Source of the DNA: Pseudomonadota bacterium
Lineage (GTDB): Bacteria > Pseudomonadota > Gammaproteobacteria > Steroidobacterales > Steroidobacteraceae
Length of the DNA stretch: 6,500 bases
Assembly: GCA_021820785.1 (NCBI GenBank)
Contig: JAKADE010000169.1
Location: 1 to 6,500 of the forward strand
Direction of reading: 5' to 3'
Part shown: piece after piece, positions 1 to 5,732 of the stretch
How positions within the stretch are numbered: position 1 is the first letter of the stretch
Layout: every line of letters starts with the position of its first letter
Position numbers and translations under genes: made by a program
Notes under the pieces: generated by a model
Database searches by the model: none
The model's input: the letters and a program-made list of their open reading frames with translations, nothing else
Told to the model about the DNA's origin: nothing

Positions 1-240
1 GCTGGTCGACTCCTGCAGCAGGATGGTCACGATGTCTCCGACGCTGTGCGCCGTGGCATTCTCGAACAGCCCGGAGTCGTAGCCCGGGTGAAAAATTGCG
101 CCGTCTGCCGAGGGCGTCGGCATTTGCGGCATGTCGAATGCCTGGTCGTAATGCAGCGTTCTTTGCGTGACGCAGGCGCTGAGCAGACAGGCGGCGATTA
201 TGACCGGCAGCACACGCAGAATGGTTCGATGGATGATCAC
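1..240 (-). CDS. flgH: Flagellar L-ring lipoprotein FlgH, N-terminal part (cut by window edge)
   Basis: FlgH forms the L ring, the outer-membrane bushing around the flagellar rod. Only the first 80 codons are present; the rest lies beyond the left edge. The start is GTG at 240, chosen because a GAGGAAG Shine-Dalgarno lies just upstream and no ATG occurs before residue 37. The N-terminus is a lipoprotein signal peptide: a hydrophobic stretch (about residues 8-22) ends in a lipobox Leu-Ser-Ala-Cys with the acceptor Cys23; Cys18 (Ile-Ala-Ala-Cys) is a second possible acceptor. The mature part contains the family-typical stretch GLFENATAHSVGDIVTILL (residues 57-75), which matches the FlgH pattern of 'LF...A...VGDI.TI.L'. 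It follows flgG after 8 nt and should be translationally coupled to it. Family assignment is firm despite truncation. Confidence 0.93.
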   Translation of the reverse strand, partial: MIIHRTILRVLPVIIAACLLSACVTQRTLHYDQAFDMPQMPTPSADGAIFHPGYDSGLFENATAHSVGDIVTILLQESTS

Positions 241-243
241 ACT

Positions 244-250
244 CTTCCTC
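244..250 (-). promoter_or_regulatory. Ribosome-binding site of flgH overlapping the flgG stop
   Basis: GAGGAAG on the minus strand shares two bases with the flgG TGA stop (251-249) and lies 3 nt before the GTG start at 240. It decides the choice of a GTG start for flgH and suggests coupled translation of flgG and flgH. Confidence 0.7.
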
Positions 251-1034
251 ACATGTTCTGGGTCGCGTACTGCAGCATCTGGGAAACCGTCGAGATCGCC
301 TTGGAATTCATCTCGTAGGCGCGCTGCGTCTCGATCATGTTCACCAGTGACTCGACTACGTTGACGTTCGAGGCTTCGAGTTCGCCTTGACCGATGGTGC
401 CGAGCCCGCTCGAGCCCGGGTTGCCGGTCTGCGGCGAGCCGCTCGAGGCCGACTGCAGCAACAGGTTGTTGCCGATGGGTTGAAGTCCCGTCGGATTGAT
501 GAAATTTGCGAGCTGGATCTGCCCGACCTGGGTGGGAGCGCTCTGCCCGGGGAGTACGACGCTCACGGTTCCGTCCGTGCCGACGGTGACGCTCTGGGCA
601 CCCTGGGGAATCGTGATCCCAGGTTGAACTACGTAGCCGCTGGCGGTGACCAGCTGGCCTTGCGCATTCACCTGAAAGCTGCCATCGCGCGTGTAGGCCA
701 GGGTGCCGTCCGGCATCTGGATCTGGAAGAAGCCCTGACCCTGAACCGCCATATCGAGCGGATTGCCGGTCTGGGTGAGGCTGCCCTGGCTGTAATTCTT
801 CTCCGTCGCCACCAGCCGCACACCGGTGCCGATCGACAATCCAGACGGTGACTGGGTCGACTGCGTCGTGTTCGCACCGACCTGCCCCTTGTTCTGGTAG
901 AGCAGATCTTCGAATACCGCCCGATCGCGCTTGAAACCCGTGGTGTTCACGTTCGCCAGGTTATTGGCGATGATCGACATCTCGGTGTTTTGCGCGTCGA
1001 GACCGGTCTTGGCGGCCCACAGTGCTGCGTCCAT
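249..1034 (-). CDS. flgG: Flagellar distal rod protein FlgG
   Basis: FlgG polymerises into the distal rod, the rigid drive shaft crossing the periplasm through the P and L rings. The product is 261 aa, against 260 in E. coli. The N-terminal rod domain carries the signature [13 protein letters not shown] at residues 23-35. Residues 46-63 ([18 protein letters not shown]) occupy the place of the 18-residue FlgG-specific segment known to distinguish straight rod from curved hook, and are followed by the typical [10 protein letters not shown]. The middle has the [16 protein letters not shown] and YTRDGSF motifs shared by axial proteins. The C-terminal domain (219-261) holds [29 protein letters not shown]. 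The ATG is preceded by GAGGGT at 1046-1041 with 6 nt spacing. It lies 26 nt after flgF and 8 nt before flgH. It is exported by the flagellar type III system, so no Sec signal is expected or seen. Confidence 0.98.
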   Translation of the reverse strand: MDAALWAAKTGLDAQNTEMSIIANNLANVNTTGFKRDRAVFEDLLYQNKGQVGANTTQSTQSPSGLSIGTGVRLVATEKNYSQGSLTQTGNPLDMAVQGQGFFQIQMPDGTLAYTRDGSFQVNAQGQLVTASGYVVQPGITIPQGAQSVTVGTDGTVSVVLPGQSAPTQVGQIQLANFINPTGLQPIGNNLLLQSASSGSPQTGNPGSSGLGTIGQGELEASNVNVVESLVNMIETQRAYEMNSKAISTVSQMLQYATQNM

Positions 1035-1060
1035 AGAAGTACCCTCGTGCTATCGCGTGA

Positions 1061-1801
1061 TCAACCGGGCTGCAGCAGCTGACTCGCTGCGCTCGAGTTG
1101 CTCTTGACGCTCTTCATGACCTTGACCTGCAGATCCCAGCTGCGGGCGAGGTCGATCATGTTCACCATTGCATTGGCGACATCGACGTTGCTCGATTCGA
1201 GCACGCCGGAGGCGAGCCGTACGGTGGCGTCGGCCGGAGCCGGCTTGCCGGTGTTGGTGACGAACAGGCCGTCTCCGCCCCGCACCAGGCTGGTCGGCGG
1301 GGGGTTGACCAGCTTGATGCGCCCCAGTGTCACCAGGGTGTCGGGCGTCTGGCCGAGTGGCACGGCCGAGACGGTGCCGTCGGAACCGATCTTGACCGAA
1401 GCGCTCGGCGGCACGCTGATCGGTCCGCTGTCTCCAAGCACCAGCTGACCGGTGCTGGTCACCAGCATGCCGCTCGCCTCCACGTGCAGATCGCCGTTGC
1501 GCGTGTAGGCTTCCTGGCCGTTCGGTCCCTGGACTGCGATGAAGCCTCGTCCCTGTACGGCCACATCGAGCGGCCGGCCGGTGGTGATCATCGAGCCCGA
1601 GGCATCGTTCCATCCGCTTGAATTGGCCGTGGCGTAGACGCGCGAAGCGTAGCCGCTGCCTTCGACTGCCTGGCTCTGGAACGCGGACAGCTCGGCCTTG
1701 AAGCCGGTGGTGTTGACGTTCGCCAGGTTGAAGTTGTTGACGGCCTGGGCGTTGAGGATTTCCTTCGCCCCGGTCATCGCCACATACAGCGCCTTGTTCA
1801 C
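1061..1801 (-). CDS. flgF: Flagellar proximal rod protein FlgF
   Basis: FlgF is a minor component of the proximal rod. The product is 246 aa (E. coli 251). The start is GTG at 1801, preceded by GAGAGA (1812-1807) with 5 nt spacing, and gives the family-like N-terminus MNKALYVAMTGA. The rod-domain signature is slightly altered: residues 21-35 read [15 protein letters not shown], with Asn-Phe where FlgG has Ala-Asn. RPLDVAVQGRGFIAVQ and AYTRNGDL in the middle and LESSNVDVANAMVNMIDLARSWDLQ in the C-terminal domain (201-246) identify an axial protein. It is assigned as FlgF rather than FlgG because it lacks the FlgG-specific segment, has the shorter 'GRIKLV' type core and sits between flgE and flgG. 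The gaps are 20 nt from flgE and 26 nt to flgG. Confidence 0.96.
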   Translation of the reverse strand: MNKALYVAMTGAKEILNAQAVNNFNLANVNTTGFKAELSAFQSQAVEGSGYASRVYATANSSGWNDASGSMITTGRPLDVAVQGRGFIAVQGPNGQEAYTRNGDLHVEASGMLVTSTGQLVLGDSGPISVPPSASVKIGSDGTVSAVPLGQTPDTLVTLGRIKLVNPPPTSLVRGGDGLFVTNTGKPAPADATVRLASGVLESSNVDVANAMVNMIDLARSWDLQVKVMKSVKSNSSAASQLLQPG

Positions 1802-1821
1802 GTGCGTCTCTCAGTGCCGGA

Positions 1822-3036
1822 TCAGATGCGCAGAATTGCCTGCGTGACCTGATTGGCGGTGTTGATCATCTGCGCGTTGGCCTGGAAATCGCGCTGGGCG
1901 GTAATCATGTTCACCAGCTGCGCGGTCACGTTCACGTTCGACTGTTCGAGCGCGCCGGACTGGATGGTGCCGAATCCGGATCCGCCGGCGACGCCATGGA
2001 CCGCCGCGCCGGAGGAGAACGTTTCCTGCCACTGGGTGTTGCCGGTCTGAGCCAGTCCCTGCGGATTGGCGAAGTTCGCGAGCGCGACTTCGCCCAGAGT
2101 CTTCGACTGGCCATTGGTGAAATTCGCCTCGACGACGCCGGTCTGGCTGATATTGATACCGGTGAGGCTACCAGTCGTGTAGCCGTTCTGCGCCACCGCG
2201 TTCACGCCGAAGCTGTCGCCGTACTGGGTCGAGGTGCCGAAGTTGAACGTGATGTTCATCGGGTTCGCGCCGGTCGAGGGGGTATACGAGCCGAAATTGA
2301 CCTGTCCATTCGCCGGCGTCGTCAAAGTTCCGGCGCTCGAGTAGGTCAGGGTCTGAGGATTGCCGACGGCATTTCCGTCGACGTACAGCTGGGCGTTCCA
2401 GGTGTTCGCCGCGCTGCCCTTCACGAAGTACATCTGCGCGGTGTGCGCGGCGCCGAGTGAGTCGTATACCGTGAGCGAAGTCGTATTGTTGTAGGTGGTC
2501 GGATCGCTCGGATTGAGCGGGGTGGTGGTCGGCGCCGTGGCGTTCGACGGCAAATTGAGGGTGATGTTCGCTGTGCTGGTCGCCTGGGGGGCGACCTGAG
2601 AGGTCGTGAGCTGAAGATCGGACAGGCCACCGGTGTTGAAGCCACCGGTGCTGAGCGGAGCGAAGCCCTGGACACGATCGCCGGAGGCGGTCACCAGGTA
2701 GCCGTTCGAGTCGACCTGGAAGGCACCGTTGCGGGTATAGGAGAGTGCGCCGTTATTGCTGACGACGAAGAACCCGTTGCCGCTCAGGGCGAGATCCAGG
2801 TTGTTCGAGGTCGAATTGATGTTGCCCTGGGTGAACTGCTGAGCGATCTCCGAGGTCGCCACGCCGTTGCCGATGGCGGTTTGCGAGACGCCCTGCTGGG
2901 TCTGGGCGAACAGACTGGAGAACTCGGCGCGCGATTGCTTGAAGCCGACCGTATCGACGTTGGCGATATTGTTCGCGGTCGTATTCAGGTCAGAGTTCGC
3001 GGCGTTGATGCCGGAGAGAGCGAGTGCGAAAGGCAT
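1822..3036 (-). CDS. flgE: Flagellar hook protein FlgE
   Basis: FlgE is the structural subunit of the hook, the flexible universal joint outside the outer membrane. The product is 404 aa (E. coli 402). The N-terminal rod-type domain has ANNIANVDTVGFK at residues 21-33. LDLALSGNGFFVV and SYTRNGAFQVDSNGYLV follow at about 80-114. A Thr/Asn/Ser-rich hook-specific domain spans roughly residues 165-290 and includes TSLTVYDSLGAAHTAQMYFVK. The stretch YGDSFGVNAVAQNGYTTGSL and the segment ending in ALANFANPQGL (to 328) are standard hook sequence. The C-terminal domain (363-404) reads LEQSNVNVTAQLVNMITAQRDFQANAQMINTANQ. The ATG follows a strong AAGGAG that overlaps the flgD stop. The length and intact domains argue against any rearrangement. 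Confidence 0.98.
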   Translation of the reverse strand: MPFALALSGINAANSDLNTTANNIANVDTVGFKQSRAEFSSLFAQTQQGVSQTAIGNGVATSEIAQQFTQGNINSTSNNLDLALSGNGFFVVSNNGALSYTRNGAFQVDSNGYLVTASGDRVQGFAPLSTGGFNTGGLSDLQLTTSQVAPQATSTANITLNLPSNATAPTTTPLNPSDPTTYNNTTSLTVYDSLGAAHTAQMYFVKGSAANTWNAQLYVDGNAVGNPQTLTYSSAGTLTTPANGQVNFGSYTPSTGANPMNITFNFGTSTQYGDSFGVNAVAQNGYTTGSLTGINISQTGVVEANFTNGQSKTLGEVALANFANPQGLAQTGNTQWQETFSSGAAVHGVAGGSGFGTIQSGALEQSNVNVTAQLVNMITAQRDFQANAQMINTANQVTQAILRI

Positions 3037-3044
3037 GGGTAGGG

Positions 3045-3050
3045 CTCCTT
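3045..3050 (-). promoter_or_regulatory. Ribosome-binding site of flgE overlapping the flgD stop
   Basis: The minus strand reads TAAGGAG, in which TAA is the flgD stop codon and AAGGAG a near-ideal Shine-Dalgarno 8 nt before the flgE ATG. It is the strongest such site within the minus-strand operon, which fits the need for many hook subunits (inference). Confidence 0.7.
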
Positions 3051-3744
3051 ACATGACCTGGTTGACGGCGCTGAGCGGCAGCGATCCGCCGTTGGTGTTC
3101 AGTGTCAGACTGTTCGTCGACGGATCGAGTGTCACGCTGTTCACCTGGTAGGCGAGCTCCGGGGTGAGCGAGGACTGTGTGCCGTTCGTGTCTGCGGAGA
3201 TATTGAAATTGTACGTGCCGGCAGGGGCAGTGCCGCCCGAGTTCGTTGTTCCATCCCAGGTGAACGGAGTGACGCCGGTCTGCGGTGGAACAGAGAAGGT
3301 TTTAACCAGCTGGCCGCTCGCGTCGGTGACCTGGACGGTGAGCGCGGTCGTGCCCGCCGGAATGTTGACGGCGCCGGTGATGCTTCCGCCGGCAGTGAGC
3401 GAGGCGGAATTGCCCGAGGCGATTACGGTGTGGCCGATCAGGTTGGTGCCGCTCAGGATCTGCGCCGAGGACATGGAGTTCGACAGCGCGCTCATCGAGT
3501 TCGACATGCTGCTGATGCCACTGACCTCGCTCAGTGCCGAGAACTCGTTGACGAACTGGCTCGGATTGGTCGGCTGGGTCGGATCCTGATTTTGCATCTG
3601 CGTCACCAGCAGCTGCAGAAAATCGTTCTGGGTGAGTGCGAGCGAGCTGTTGGCGCTGCCGGCGGAGTTGCTGCTCGAGCTCGCCGCAGCGGCGGCATTC
3701 GCGGCAGTCTGTGAGGCATAGGCGCCGATGGAGTTGTATGACAT
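3049..3744 (-). CDS. flgD: Flagellar hook cap / hook assembly protein FlgD
   Basis: FlgD caps the growing hook, promotes FlgE polymerisation and is later replaced by FlgK. The product is 231 aa, the same length as in E. coli. After a low-complexity Ala/Ser-rich export tail (about residues 10-34) comes the family core LTQNDFLQLLVTQMQNQDPTQP (37-58) and FVNEFSALSEVSGI (64-77). A Ser/Met-rich helix follows. The Ig-like C-terminal half contains FTWDGTTNSGGTAPAGTYNF (161-180), the WDG...PAGTY motif typical of FlgD. The ATG has AGGA upstream with about 9 nt spacing. The gene lies 29 nt after flgC and 12 nt before flgE. Confidence 0.96.
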   Translation of the reverse strand: MSYNSIGAYASQTAANAAAAASSSSNSAGSANSSLALTQNDFLQLLVTQMQNQDPTQPTNPSQFVNEFSALSEVSGISSMSNSMSALSNSMSSAQILSGTNLIGHTVIASGNSASLTAGGSITGAVNIPAGTTALTVQVTDASGQLVKTFSVPPQTGVTPFTWDGTTNSGGTAPAGTYNFNISADTNGTQSSLTPELAYQVNSVTLDPSTNSLTLNTNGGSLPLSAVNQVM

Positions 3745-3773
3745 TGCGGGTGTTCCTGGTGCGGCGTGGGCGA

Positions 3774-4208
3774 TTAAATCTGGCCGAGTTTCAAGGTGTC
3801 GATTGACAAGGTTTTCGAGGTGTTCAGGACCTGGGCGTCGTTCTGGTAGGAACGGGAGGCGGAGATCATGTCGACCATCTGTTCGACGACGTTGACGTTC
3901 GAGGAGTAGACGTAGCCCTTGGCGTCCGCCATCGGGTTTCCAGGCTCGTAGCGAGCCGTCACCGGCGCATTGCTCTGGACGATTCCGTTGACCGCTACTG
4001 AGGCATCGGCGCCCTGTAGTGTTGCGGGTGCGCCGGGGGTCAGGGCTGCCTGGACGGCTTGGAAGACCGGGAAGCGCGCTTTGTATGCGGTGCTCGCACT
4101 GCTGCTGACGCTGTCGGCGTTGGCGAGGTTGCTGGCGACGGTATTCAATCGGACTGATTCGGCGGACATGCCCGAACCGGCGATGTTGAAGATATTGAAG
4201 AGTGCCAT
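3774..4208 (-). CDS. flgC: Flagellar proximal rod protein FlgC
   Basis: FlgC is a subunit of the proximal rod. The product is 144 aa, about ten more than E. coli FlgC (134). The N-terminus IFNIAGSGMSAESVRLNTVASNLANADSVSSS (residues 6-37) is highly characteristic of FlgC, including the ASNLANADS signature. Before the C-terminal domain comes YEPGNPMADAKGYVY (about 87-101), and the C-terminus NVNVVEQMVDMISASRSYQNDAQVLNTSK (104-132) completes the family pattern. The ATG at 4208 has only a weak AGG about 8 nt upstream, so it may depend on translation of flgB, whose stop is 30 nt before it. Confidence 0.97.
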   Translation of the reverse strand: MALFNIFNIAGSGMSAESVRLNTVASNLANADSVSSSASTAYKARFPVFQAVQAALTPGAPATLQGADASVAVNGIVQSNAPVTARYEPGNPMADAKGYVYSSNVNVVEQMVDMISASRSYQNDAQVLNTSKTLSIDTLKLGQI

Positions 4209-4238
4209 GACAAGCCTGCGAAGGTTCGTGGTTGGGGG

Positions 4239-4670
4239 TTATTGCCCGGTGATCGCGGTTTTCAGCTGGGTGAATCGCTGTTCGAGGAAAGTCAATGCAG
4301 CCTGGTAGCGCACGGTGTTCTGCGCGAACTTGGCCTCCTCGAGCTGCGAGCTGACCGTGTTCCCGTCGAGCGAGGGCGCGAGCGGCACGCGGTACTTCAG
4401 AAACTGAGCCGTGGACAATCCCCCGGGAGTAGACGGCGCGGTGACGTCGAGTCGGTTGTCCGTACTCATCTGCAGAGTCCCGCCGCTGGTGCCGTTTGCG
4501 CCGGTTTGCGGATCGGCCGCCGCGAGGGCGGACCGAAAGTCGATGTCACGCGCCTTGTATCCGGGCGTATCCGCGTTGGCGAGATTCGCCGCGAGTACCT
4601 CGGCTCGCTTGGAATACACCTGCAGGGCATCGGGCTGGACGCCAAGGTAGGTGTTGAGGTTGAACGGCAT
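4239..4670 (-). CDS. flgB: Flagellar proximal rod protein FlgB, first gene of the rod/hook operon
   Basis: FlgB is a proximal rod subunit close to the MS ring and export gate. The product is 143 aa (E. coli 138). The signature AANLANADTPGYKARDIDF spans residues 27-45, and KYRVPLAPSLDGNTVSSQLEEAKFAQNTVRYQAALTFLEQRF (about 92-133) is the conserved C-terminal half with the 'DGN.V....E..' motif. The ATG at 4670 gives the standard FlgB N-terminus. No purine-rich Shine-Dalgarno is visible in the short predicted leader (about 28 nt from the sigma54 promoter), which is unlike most of the other genes here. It heads the operon flgBCDEFGH, which probably continues beyond the window. Confidence 0.97.
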   Translation of the reverse strand: MPFNLNTYLGVQPDALQVYSKRAEVLAANLANADTPGYKARDIDFRSALAAADPQTGANGTSGGTLQMSTDNRLDVTAPSTPGGLSTAQFLKYRVPLAPSLDGNTVSSQLEEAKFAQNTVRYQAALTFLEQRFTQLKTAITGQ

Positions 4671-4708
4671 GTCGGAAAACCGGCGGTAAGGAAACCTGCC
4701 GGATACGC

Positions 4709-4724
4709 AGCAAGACGCGTGCCA
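4709..4724 (-). promoter_or_regulatory. Sigma54 (RpoN) promoter of the flgB operon
   Basis: The minus strand reads TGGCACGCGTCTTGCT, a complete match to the sigma54 consensus TGGCAC-N5-TTGC(A/T), with the -24 GG at 4723-4722 and the -12 GC at 4711-4710. Transcription should start near 4698, giving a leader of about 28 nt to the flgB ATG. Sigma54 promoters need an AAA+ enhancer-binding activator. In polar flagellates this is FleQ/FlrA or FleR/FlrC, but none is encoded in this window. Confidence 0.9.
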
Positions 4725-4777
4725 ATGATCTAAAACAGCCGTTCGGTGCGGATTGGGCGCGCTGAACCGTCCGGGAG

Positions 4778-4793
4778 TGTGACGTGGTTCACG
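4778..4793. promoter_or_regulatory. Candidate CRP/Vfr/Clp-type operator
   Basis: The plus strand reads TGTGACGTGGTTCACG, which matches 9 of 10 positions of the CRP core TGTGA-N6-TCACA. It lies between the divergent flgB and flgA promoters, centred about 87 bp upstream of the predicted flgB start point. CRP-family regulators (Vfr in Pseudomonas, Clp in Xanthomonas, CRP in enterics) are known to affect flagellar genes. The flanks do not extend the palindrome, so this is a candidate only. Confidence 0.35.
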
Positions 4794-4919
4794 GCTGCGC
4801 GGCGGATGATTGCCGGCGGCGGCAGGTGTGGGAGGCCTGGGGCGCTGAGCGATGTTAGCGGCGCGTCGGGCCGAGACTTGAGCAGCAGGGCCGGAACGCT
4901 AAAGATGATGAGTGCCGGT

Positions 4920-4935
4920 TGGCCCGGCGTTTGCA
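4920..4935 (+). promoter_or_regulatory. Probable sigma54 promoter in front of flgA
   Basis: The plus strand reads TGGCCCGGCGTTTGCA, differing from TGGCAC-N5-TTGC(A/T) at one position (C for A in the -24 box) and with correct GG-GC spacing. The -12 C is at 4934, so transcription would begin near 4946, only about 2 nt before the flgA ATG at 4948. The position fits a flagellar gene, but the almost absent leader is unusual and lowers confidence. Confidence 0.5.
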
Positions 4936-4947
4936 TGCTGCTCAGGC

Positions 4948-5679
4948 ATGAAAGCGTATGCGTCATTTTGTAGTCGTTGGCGCCGAGGCGCGGCTTCGGC
5001 ATCATTCTGTCTCCTGGCAATGGGTTGTGCCGGGCTTGCTCGCGGGGCCGTGGAGCCGATCGCGAGCATCCGTCATGCGGCCGAGCAGTTCGTGCGGTCC
5101 CAGATGCCCCCTGGGGAAAAGGGCATCGTGGTCCATGCCGGTGCGCTGGACTCGCGTCTGCGGCTTGCGCGCTGTCAGGCTCCCCTACAGGCCGGAATGC
5201 TCGCCGGTGCGCGGTTGCAGCCGAATATGTCGATTTCGGTGGGATGCCATTCCGGCGCCCATTGGACGCTCTACGTTCCGGTGAGTATCGAATCGCGCAT
5301 CGACGTTTGGGCGTTGCGCCAGCCGGAGAATGCCGGGGTGCGGCTCACGAGTGCGGATCTGGCACCCGAGACGCGGCTCGTGTCCGGTGTCGCGGCGGGA
5401 TACGTCACAAACTTGGCGTTGCTCTCGCGCAGTACGTTGCGGCACCCGATGCCGGCCGGTGCCGTGCTGCACGCCAGTGATCTGCTGGCGGATTTCATGG
5501 TGCGCCAGGGACAGCAGGTGACCTTGAGCGCTTCGATCGATGGAATCGAGGTTCGCGCCACCGGGGTGGCACTGCAGGATGGACGCTACGGCGAGCTCAT
5601 CCGGGTCCAGAACCCGGAATCCAAGAAGGTCGTGCAGGGCACGGTAGGGGATGCTCACGTGGTTTATGTCTCACCCTAA
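4948..5679 (+). CDS. flgA: Flagellar P-ring assembly chaperone FlgA
   Basis: FlgA is a periplasmic protein that helps FlgI subunits assemble into the P ring around the rod. From the ATG at 4948 the product is 243 aa (E. coli 219). Residues 1 to about 31-34 look like a Sec signal peptide: basic segment SRWRRG (9-14), hydrophobic AASASFCLLAMGCAGLA (15-31), with cleavage likely between 31 and 34. The N-terminal part of the mature protein has Cys76 and Cys100 in RLARC...VGCHS, which could form a disulfide. The C-terminal SAF-type domain runs from about residue 155, with LRHPMPAGAVLHASDLL (164-180), VRQGQQVTL (185-193), GVALQDGRYGELIRVQN (206-222) and VVQGTV (228-233), all classic FlgA. An in-frame GTG at 4912 would add 12 residues before the signal peptide and would lie upstream of the candidate promoter. 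No clear Shine-Dalgarno precedes the ATG. Confidence 0.95.
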   Translation: MKAYASFCSRWRRGAASASFCLLAMGCAGLARGAVEPIASIRHAAEQFVRSQMPPGEKGIVVHAGALDSRLRLARCQAPLQAGMLAGARLQPNMSISVGCHSGAHWTLYVPVSIESRIDVWALRQPENAGVRLTSADLAPETRLVSGVAAGYVTNLALLSRSTLRHPMPAGAVLHASDLLADFMVRQGQQVTLSASIDGIEVRATGVALQDGRYGELIRVQNPESKKVVQGTVGDAHVVYVSP

Positions 5680-5703
5680 AGTTTCCTCGCAGCACGCCGA
5701 TAC
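5677..5703 (+). promoter_or_regulatory. Sigma28 (FliA) promoter of flgM-flgN
   Basis: The -35 element TAAAGTTT (5677-5684) and -10 element GCCGATAC (5696-5703) are separated by 11 bp. This matches the FliA consensus TAAAGTTT-N11-GCCGATAA except for the last base. The -35 element begins with the TAA stop codon of flgA. Transcription should start near 5710, about 22 nt before flgM. It would let FliA drive late expression of its own anti-sigma factor. Confidence 0.92.
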
Positions 5704-5719
5704 CAGGACAAGGGTGCTC

Positions 5720-5727
5720 GAGGAGAG
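5720..5727 (+). promoter_or_regulatory. Ribosome-binding site deciding the flgM start
   Basis: GAGGAGAG lies upstream of two consecutive ATG codons (5730 and 5733). The AGGAG core is 4 nt from the first and 7 nt from the second, so the second is the better-spaced start. Confidence 0.7.
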
Positions 5728-5732
5728 CAATG

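Larger units (their letters stand above)
4671..4947. other. Divergent flgB / flgA intergenic control region
   Basis: This 277-bp stretch separates flgB (minus) from flgA (plus). It holds two opposing sigma54-type sites near its ends and a CRP-like palindrome between them, each listed separately. I see no credible gene, terminator hairpin or FleQ-type box. A 6-bp inverted repeat TGAACC (4763-4768) / GGTTCA (4786-4791) overlaps the CRP-like site. The space between the two sigma54 sites (about 195 bp) is where an enhancer-binding activator such as FleQ/FlrA would be expected, but I cannot place its site. Confidence 0.7.

Noticed and set aside
387..851. 154-codon open frame on the plus strand opposite flgG
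   Set aside because: It is antisense to a certain flgG, has no recognisable domain or ribosome site, and is of the kind GC-rich genes produce on the opposite strand.
1996..2460. 154-codon open frame on the plus strand opposite flgE
   Set aside because: It lies wholly antisense to intact flgE; the composition is Arg/Gly/Val-rich as expected for a shadow frame.
4242..4733. 163-codon open frame on the plus strand opposite flgB
   Set aside because: It covers flgB and the sigma54 promoter, and its product resembles no family I know.
4786..4800. Possible sigma54 site TGGTTCACGGCTGCG on the plus strand
   Set aside because: The GG-to-GC spacing is off by one base; that spacing is essentially invariant for sigma54.
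4912..4947. GTG at 4912 as the start of flgA
   Set aside because: It would place 12 extra residues before the signal peptide and start upstream of the candidate sigma54 promoter; the ATG at 4948 directly opens a normal signal peptide.
4671..4947. FleQ-type binding box
   Set aside because: I found no GTCA-N-TAAA-N-TGAC-like sequence. FleQ sites are degenerate, so absence by eye is not proof.
4972..4995. Arg-Arg pair in the FlgA signal peptide as a Tat signal
   Set aside because: The context SRWRRGAAS lacks the Tat pattern (S/T)RRxFLK, and FlgA is a Sec substrate.
4730..5020. 96-codon minus-strand frame covering the flgB-flgA intergenic region
   Set aside because: It overlaps the flgA start in antisense, spans the candidate regulatory sites, and has no Shine-Dalgarno or known motif.
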